Positions 58,640-64,000 of a stretch of 64,000 nucleotides of DNA are shown here, one piece after another; the first letter of the stretch is position 1, and each line of letters starts with the position of its first letter. The stretch comes from Tetraselmis striata. Taxonomy: Eukaryota > Chlorophyta > Chlorodendrophyceae > Chlorodendrales > Chlorodendraceae. The stretch covers positions 124,001 through 188,000 of the forward strand of contig VCJN01003491.1 in NCBI GenBank assembly GCA_006384855.1, read 5' to 3'. The notes under the pieces are model-generated. The model saw only the letters and a list, made by a program, of their open reading frames with translations, did not search any database and was not told the origin of the DNA. A program made the position numbers and the translations under genes.

Positions 58640-60856
58640 TTTTTTTTTTTCGCCCCCGGGACAGGACTGGCACCAGTGAAACCCTTGCAGCGTCTCTACG
58701 ACGGCCGTTTAGGCAGCAATCCAGTTACGGAAAGCCCTGGGTAGGCGACGCTCCGTTATAGTCATCAAGGAAATTGCCGAAGCATTTCGCAAGACTAATT
58801 GGAGGCCAGTGACGGAATTTCCAACACTGTTGGATCACCGTCTAAAACACTGCCATCAAAATACCCGGCACTGACCACGAAAGGTCCGCCCTACCCGTTT
58901 GGGCGTCGGCCCATTCGAGTAATGCGAGTTGGGGCAAGCCCCAACCCGCGGAGCAAAGCATTTCGGGAGTGCGATACATGTGCAACAAAAAAGGCAATGT
59001 GAGGGAGGGCCCGACGCCATAGCTGGAAAAATTTCCCATTCCCAGTAAAATCCAGGGCGCCGTGAAGGGAGGGGGGGACCCCGCCCAAAATAAAGGCAGT
59101 TAAGTCCTCAGGTGTTGACGCACTAACCTGACTACTAATAAAATCCCTGAACTCCGGAACTAACAACCCAAAATTATGACGGTGATACCCCCACCGCGGG
59201 CACTCCACCAACATATGTTCGATAGTCTCAGATTCACCTCCGCCACATGCAGGGCAGTGTTCAAGGAACCGCTCAGGCATGGCATGAATCCGGGCCAATC
59301 GGCGGGCAGTGGGAAATACTCGGGTGCGTAATTGTATCATAATGTGCGACCCGGCCACAACCCCCGCGGGGACACCCACACCGTACTGTGGCAACGGGTT
59401 TGACGCATAGGACGCCTGGACATATATACCCCAGGTGTTATTGCGTGCTAACGATACCGACGATTCGTAACGCGCCCACACCGATGCCTTTACTAGTTTA
59501 GCGGCATCGCGCGCGGCTAGTGACCTCCACTCAAGTGGAAGGTGCGCCCCCTCAGCTAGCCCTACGTTCGCCCTAGCTAGTCGATCTAACCACCGCACAG
59601 TCCCCGACGTCCACGTGTTAGGGCGCGCCCGACTTGGCTGATCTACTAAATGGGTTATACATGTATTCAAGTCGGATGCTTTAAGGAACGCCCGAGCCCG
59701 TGCCGCAGCGGCCGTAGCCTCTATGGGCGCAATATCCAATTCCCGCATCATCGGTGCAGTGGCTACCCCAGGGGAGTTTTTACCTACCCCAATGAGGCAA
59801 CGCAAGCACTGATTGAGTACAGTTTGTAATTTATTTGCGCCGCTAGTTCTATCCATGCCCCATACTTCACACCCATAAGTTAAAACCGGCAGTACACAGG
59901 TTTTAAAAACCGACACACGCACATTCATAGGGATTATGTCCCGTCCACCGACTAATACCGAATCGAGCGCCTCAATAGCGCGTTTACCCTTCTTAACCCG
60001 GTCGTCTACTATGTGTTGCATACCTAAATCCGACTTAATGACCGTACCCAAGTACCTATATTCATTTACAACCGGTACCCGTTCCCCCCCAAGCTGCCAT
60101 CGGGCAGCTTGTTCGCGTAACGCGGTCTCGTCGGAATATCGGCCTAATGCCATCACCCCACACTTAAGTACCCCAAACCCCATAAAATGATCCTCCGCCC
60201 ACTGCGAGAAGTGGGCGAACATGGCATGCAGGTTATCGAACGAGCCTGTGATACCAACAGCGTCGTCCGCGTATAACTGACCTGGCACCCTTAGTGGTTG
60301 CCTTGCTGCTAATGTGTCAGTGCACCCTGGTACATCACATCCTAGATGTTCTACCCCATCGAATATATCGTTAATAAATATGTTAAATAGGATGGGGGAA
60401 GCGGGGCATCCCTGTCGGAGGCCACGCTCTATGGGTATGGGGTCTGATAGTGTTCCCGGGGCCACCCCTGTCTTGACCCGTACCATACTATCCATGTATA
60501 AAGTTTTAATGAAGGTAAGCATATGACCCGCAACTCCTATGGCTTGTAGTTTTAGGAATAAAAGCTCATGAGGTACGGTGTCATATGCCTTCCTAAAGTC
60601 AATAAAACCCGCGTACGTGGGTAGACCTGCCGCTTGGCGACGAGCCGCGATATCGAACAAGCTGGCGACTTGCATGGGGCCCTCCTCATTCCGCATAAAA
60701 CCCGCTTGCCAACGGCGGATTATCCCTTTAGCTTGGCAGACGTCTTGCAAGCGTTGGGAAATGATGGTCACAAGGAGTTTCATAGCGGCACCCATAATCG
60801 AAATACCCCTATAATTGTCCATAACGGTCGCGTCGCCTTTCTTGTATGTGGACATA
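58640..60856 (-). mobile_element. LINE (non-LTR retrotransposon), 5'-truncated, with poly-A tail
   Basis: The element runs on the minus strand from about 60856 to a poly-A tail (T run at 58640-58650 on the + strand). The untranslated 3' end of about 240 bp closes with CCAGTCCTGTCCCGGGGGCG before the tail. The coding region starts in the early part of the reverse transcriptase, so the endonuclease and N-terminal parts are missing, as is typical of incomplete LINE insertion. Three further fragments of its 3' end lie at 13123, 21267 and 41422. Confidence 0.9.
58891..60855 (-). CDS. LINE reverse transcriptase, N-terminally truncated
   Basis: A 654-residue open frame. Reverse-transcriptase blocks in order: YKKGDATVMDNYRGISIMGA, RRWQAGFMRNEEGPMQVASL, FIDFRKAYDTVPHELLFLKL, GLRQGCPASPILFNIFIND, QLYADDAVGITGSFDN (catalytic Asp pair) and YRYLGTVIKSD. 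The thumb and a C-terminal region follow with the CCHC-type CPACGGGESETIEHMLVEC near residue 555. The frame is open to its stop at 58891, with no internal interruption. An in-frame stop lies just upstream of the first Met, where the truncation joins flanking DNA, so the protein lacks its endonuclease and is not autonomous. The fully open frame implies recent insertion. Confidence 0.9.
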   Translation of the reverse strand: MSTYKKGDATVMDNYRGISIMGAAMKLLVTIISQRLQDVCQAKGIIRRWQAGFMRNEEGPMQVASLFDIAARRQAAGLPTYAGFIDFRKAYDTVPHELLFLKLQAIGVAGHMLTFIKTLYMDSMVRVKTGVAPGTLSDPIPIERGLRQGCPASPILFNIFINDIFDGVEHLGCDVPGCTDTLAARQPLRVPGQLYADDAVGITGSFDNLHAMFAHFSQWAEDHFMGFGVLKCGVMALGRYSDETALREQAARWQLGGERVPVVNEYRYLGTVIKSDLGMQHIVDDRVKKGKRAIEALDSVLVGGRDIIPMNVRVSVFKTCVLPVLTYGCEVWGMDRTSGANKLQTVLNQCLRCLIGVGKNSPGVATAPMMRELDIAPIEATAAAARARAFLKASDLNTCITHLVDQPSRARPNTWTSGTVRWLDRLARANVGLAEGAHLPLEWRSLAARDAAKLVKASVWARYESSVSLARNNTWGIYVQASYASNPLPQYGVGVPAGVVAGSHIMIQLRTRVFPTARRLARIHAMPERFLEHCPACGGGESETIEHMLVECPRWGYHRHNFGLLVPEFRDFISSQVSASTPEDLTAFILGGVPPSLHGALDFTGNGKFFQLWRRALPHIAFFVAHVSHSRNALLRGLGLAPTRITRMGRRPNG

Positions 60857-61509
60857 ATAAATATTTAACACGCTTGGATACGTTTCGGTACGTTCCTTTC
60901 GGGTAGTAGTGCGCTTAAAATGATCATGTGGGTGACGATTGGTAACGAACAGCCGCGCCGGGACAGAAGCGATAATCGCCGTTTCGGCTTTTAACTTGCT
61001 TCAAGCTCGTCGCCGACGAACTCGTCGCGCTACCAGTGCACGCGCGGTACCGAACGGCTAGTCGGTGTACCCGTGTGAATTACAAAAAGGGCAGTTCCTC
61101 AGAAATAGATAGGGCTGTACCCGTACCGCGTGGGACACGGATTTGAATAGTTTGCTTCTGGGCTTTTTGGCGCTGTTCGAATAAAAAACTCGTAGTTCAT
61201 TACGTTTGACGCCTAATGTCGGAACATCATGATGCGGAACGTATGCAAACCAGCAGTATCGTGTACTGGCGAGCACGAGTACCCGTACGCGCGATCAACC
61301 AATCCGCGCACAACAGCAGAGCGCGGCTGCTCTGCGTTCAGCTTAATCACTGAAATTATTCATGGACGCCATATAGCGATCACTCCTCTACAGGACTTGG
61401 CTGGCGCTCGATAAGAAAAGCCGGACCTGGCATGCAACTACTCCACCGACGAGAACTTCTGGTGTTGTGCCATCACCTGCTCGGCTGCACGGACGGGCCT
61501 GACGGATGA

Positions 61510-63203
61510 GTGCCGACGGCGGCAGCCTATCGGCATACTTATTCTCCTAAGTGCTGGGTCAGCGAAAGCTCGAACCTCTCAAATCTTCTGGGCTTCGCAA
61601 GTACTGCCATGGGCTGGAGGCAGCACCGGCTGCGGCAGGCACAGACTTCGGCGAAAACAACGTCGGCAGAGCCGATTCTCCGCGGTATGTACTCCTTGGG
61701 TTTCGCAAAGAACTACTCACAGAAGACGATTGAAGAACGGCGGCCCGACAGCTTAGTGACGGTCCGACATGCTCCTGAACCGTCCCAAGCACGCTCCTCC
61801 GAGGTGGTGTCAGGCGCGCTGGAGGGCAAGGCCGATCCGCAGTTTCGGGTTGTTATCAAGACCGTGAGGTTCCTCCGCACAGGTATAGGTTTGCTGAGAC
61901 GACGCACACAATAATTCGCCACTTACCTTGCTTGATATGGGTGGCTCTTCACAGTGCAGTCGTCTATTAACCCTGCGCAACTCGCTGCACTACATTTTAC
62001 TAGTTAGTGACAATATATATCATATCAATTTGTTCGCTTTGCCACCGCTGATTTAATGGTTATTGCGATTCTACATCCCCTCGCAAGTGTTAGCGACTGA
62101 TATAGAGTACAACACGAGTCGCTTTGACCTCGGAGCCACTAGCGGTGATCTGCAGTCGTTGCAACCCGACTTGCCGTCATGAGTGCGTGCGGGCAACTAA
62201 ACCCGGAAATTCAATCGAATACGACAACCACCCCGCGTCGCATCTATTGTCGCAGCCAGGTGATGAAATCGCATGTTTGCAGTCGGCTAGCTAGTACGGC
62301 GTGGCGCAGCGTGAACAGCATTTCGAATTTCGAATGTTCTCGTCGTCGATGGGCTGCCGTATCCGATCCGCTGCGTTTGCGAGGGGCAGGAAATACGTCA
62401 ATGGTATGCGATTATTGTTTCTTTTTGATACGCAACGAAAAAAACGCAGACCATCTCCGTATTTGCTGCTCATAGTATAAGGTACATACCTTCTCCACTG
62501 CTCGGTGGAGAGGGTGTCTCTTCTCCAAGAGGTCCCGGGTTCGATTCTGGGTTGATGCAGTGTAGGCAATATCGGCCTGGCGTGTCCTGGGTTTACACGG
62601 TTGATGCATAATTAGGCCTTCGGGGTTCGAATGAAGCAGTATAGTTTAAGGGCTATGCCAGACCTACAAGTGCAGCTGGCGCCCGAGTTCAAGTGCTGGG
62701 GTGGCTTCGGCTGGTGACCGGGGGCGAACTTTACTTTACTTATCACCGTTGTACAGTAGCGTCTACAACAAGAACCTTTGATGATATCCGCAGCCCCGCA
62801 CTATTGACGACGATTTCACTAAACTGGACTGATTACTCGTGAGACTGATACCCCTGACTCGGGCCTGTGCGGCGGTGATATGGCAGTGAACTTCCGCGCG
62901 ACGCCTGGCCTATTCCTGCAGCAAGCTCCGATACACAAGGTAGACCGGATGATGGAGCTTCTCCGGAAAGATAACGACAGTCTACCAAGTAAGTCCGATG
63001 CATTCAGCGCACCATGTCAACAGAATAACCTCCTTATACCTTGGCACTGCAGCATCGCCTCCTTCTCATGTGTCGGCGATTTAGCATGGTGTGATTCAAC
63101 AAGTATGATATGCTTTGTACTGTCAAAGCACACTAGGGTTGCTTTGCTCATCTGGCGTGATTCACATATGTCTCACACATTCCATCGCATCCCCCCCCCC
63201 CTC

Positions 63204-63237
<34 letters not shown>

Positions 63238-64000
63238 CACAGTGGTTCAATTTGAACTTTCTATAGAACCTGTGTAGACGTTGTCAAAACTGACTACTGA
63301 AAAAAATGCAGTTTAGGTAGATGTGGTGGGCGGCGTCAATATCCCACAACTATCCCTTAACAATATACCTTAACAATATCCCTCAACACGAAGATCAGCT
63401 TGGGACATGCCTACTAGGCAGCAGTGTTGTGGGACTTGTTACAATCAAGTATGGCTTGTGTCCATGGATGCGGATTGAGTGAGTCATGCGCTCTGACCGC
63501 TGCAGAGAGAGGAGCCTGTCCATACACAGTTGCGGGCGCTCTCGTGGCGGCGCTACACGATCTGAAGAAACCTCTTATGTATGCCGACGCAAAGCGGCTG
63601 GGCTCCCACCCGGAGGCGGTCCTTGACTTCGTCTCGGATCTCGTGCTCACCCCCGAGCCGAGGAAAACGGGCTTTGTGCTGGCCAACCTGTCTATTGTCC
63701 TCTACGCCTTGTGCCAACCGCGTGAAGCAGGGGGGGCCGGCATGCAGCCATCCATGTTGGCGCTGGCGCTTACCCCTGCTGTGTTTCAGCTGTACTCTGA
63801 CAGTGGTACCCCAGGTAAGCAGTACGGCCGTGACTCAAGCAATCCCCTTGCGCTCTGCAGCCGCTTTGTTCTACAGTACCATCAGCTGAATGGGTTCCTC
63901 ACAGTAGGCATGTGCATGTGCTTGCCTGCCTGAAACCCCGCCAGCATCCAAGAGCTACCACGCGGAGGCGCAGAAGATGATGGAGGCATTCATCATGAAA
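61510..64000 (+). CDS. RhoGAP-domain protein, 5' part (3' end outside window)
   Basis: RhoGAP domains stimulate GTP hydrolysis by Rho-family GTPases at membranes and cytoskeleton. Exons read are 61510-61882 (start uncertain, maybe 61609), 62887-62988, 63506-63814 and 63945 to the window end; all junctions are GT-AG and in phase. The domain begins VVIKTVRFLRTVNFRATPG, continues LFLQQAPIHKVDRMMELLRK (the G-I-F-R helix region and its following helix), then YTVAGALVAALHDLKKPL (standing for the H-x-V-A-x-L-L-K-x-F-L-R block). The next part, TGFVLANLSIVLYALCQP then LALALTPAVFQLY, corresponds to the N-x-x-x-L-A and L-A-x-x-F-x-P-x-L blocks. At residue 135, in G-L-F-L, Leu stands where the catalytic arginine finger would be. 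A SINE lies in the intron 61883-62886. Confidence 0.6.
62482..62742 (+). mobile_element. tRNA-derived SINE, copy 2
   Basis: The tRNA-like head has the B box GGTTCGATTCT at 62538-62548. The body repeats CTGGCGTGTCC, TTCGGGGTTCGAATGA, GGGCTATGCCAGA, GCAGCTGGCGC, AAGTGCTGGGGTGGCTTCGG and CGAACTTTACTTTACTT of copy 1 (10125-10387), in order. It sits in sense orientation in the intron 61883-62886 of the RhoGAP gene. Confidence 0.8.
63191..63241. repeat. Poly-C then (CA)n microsatellite
   Basis: A run of C residues, then about eighteen CA units with one interruption, in the intron 62989-63505 of the RhoGAP gene. Confidence 0.95.

Overview
The window is nuclear DNA from an intron-rich, GC-rich eukaryote, most likely a photosynthetic protist or alga. 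Its genes are split into short exons with GT-AG introns, many with GTGCG or GTGAG donors. One gene seems to begin with a plastid transit peptide. Plant/algal-type TTTAGGG-like repeats are scattered about, and chromodomain gypsy, DIRS-like, LINE, SINE and Mutator-like elements share the space. I cannot name the species; a glaucophyte or another microalga would fit, but that is a guess.

Five split genes can be read with exon phases that agree. (1) 300-10938 (+): 3' part of a prominin-like pentaspan membrane protein, cut by the left edge. (2) 20903-13871 (-): a NIMA-related kinase fused to a DEP domain and a DUF547 domain. (3) 25340-26952 (+): a ferredoxin-reductase-like NAD(P)-binding oxidoreductase resembling the plastid PKIWI502 family. 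(4) 40690-44909 (+): a farnesoic-acid-O-methyltransferase-type domain, then a BACK domain, then an F5/8 type C (discoidin-like) domain. (5) 61510-64000 (+): the start of a RhoGAP protein, cut by the right edge, with Leu where the arginine finger is expected.

Mobile DNA fills most of the rest. A young, nearly whole Ty3/gypsy chromovirus-like element (29309-36001) abuts an older DIRS-like fossil (36002 to about 40080). A second DIRS-like fossil with RNase H and tyrosine-recombinase regions lies at about 45300-47660. A decayed gypsy integrase piece (22850-23590) sits against a decayed Mutator-like transposase (23580-24530). A 5'-truncated LINE lies at 58640-60856, and three more fragments of its 3' end occur elsewhere. 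Two copies of one tRNA-derived SINE lie in introns of genes 1 and 5. There is also a foldback element (12472-12663), a TIR-bounded element (55061-56525), a 498-bp higher-order tandem repeat in an intron (2399-3800), and about twenty long poly-G/C tracts, mostly in introns.

The genes do not form an operon or an evident pathway. They are separate host genes for membrane shape, cilium or cell-cycle kinase signalling, redox chemistry, protein interaction and small-GTPase control. No gene is recognised in 10940-13870, 26953-29308, 47670-50880, 52620-55060 or 56526-58520.
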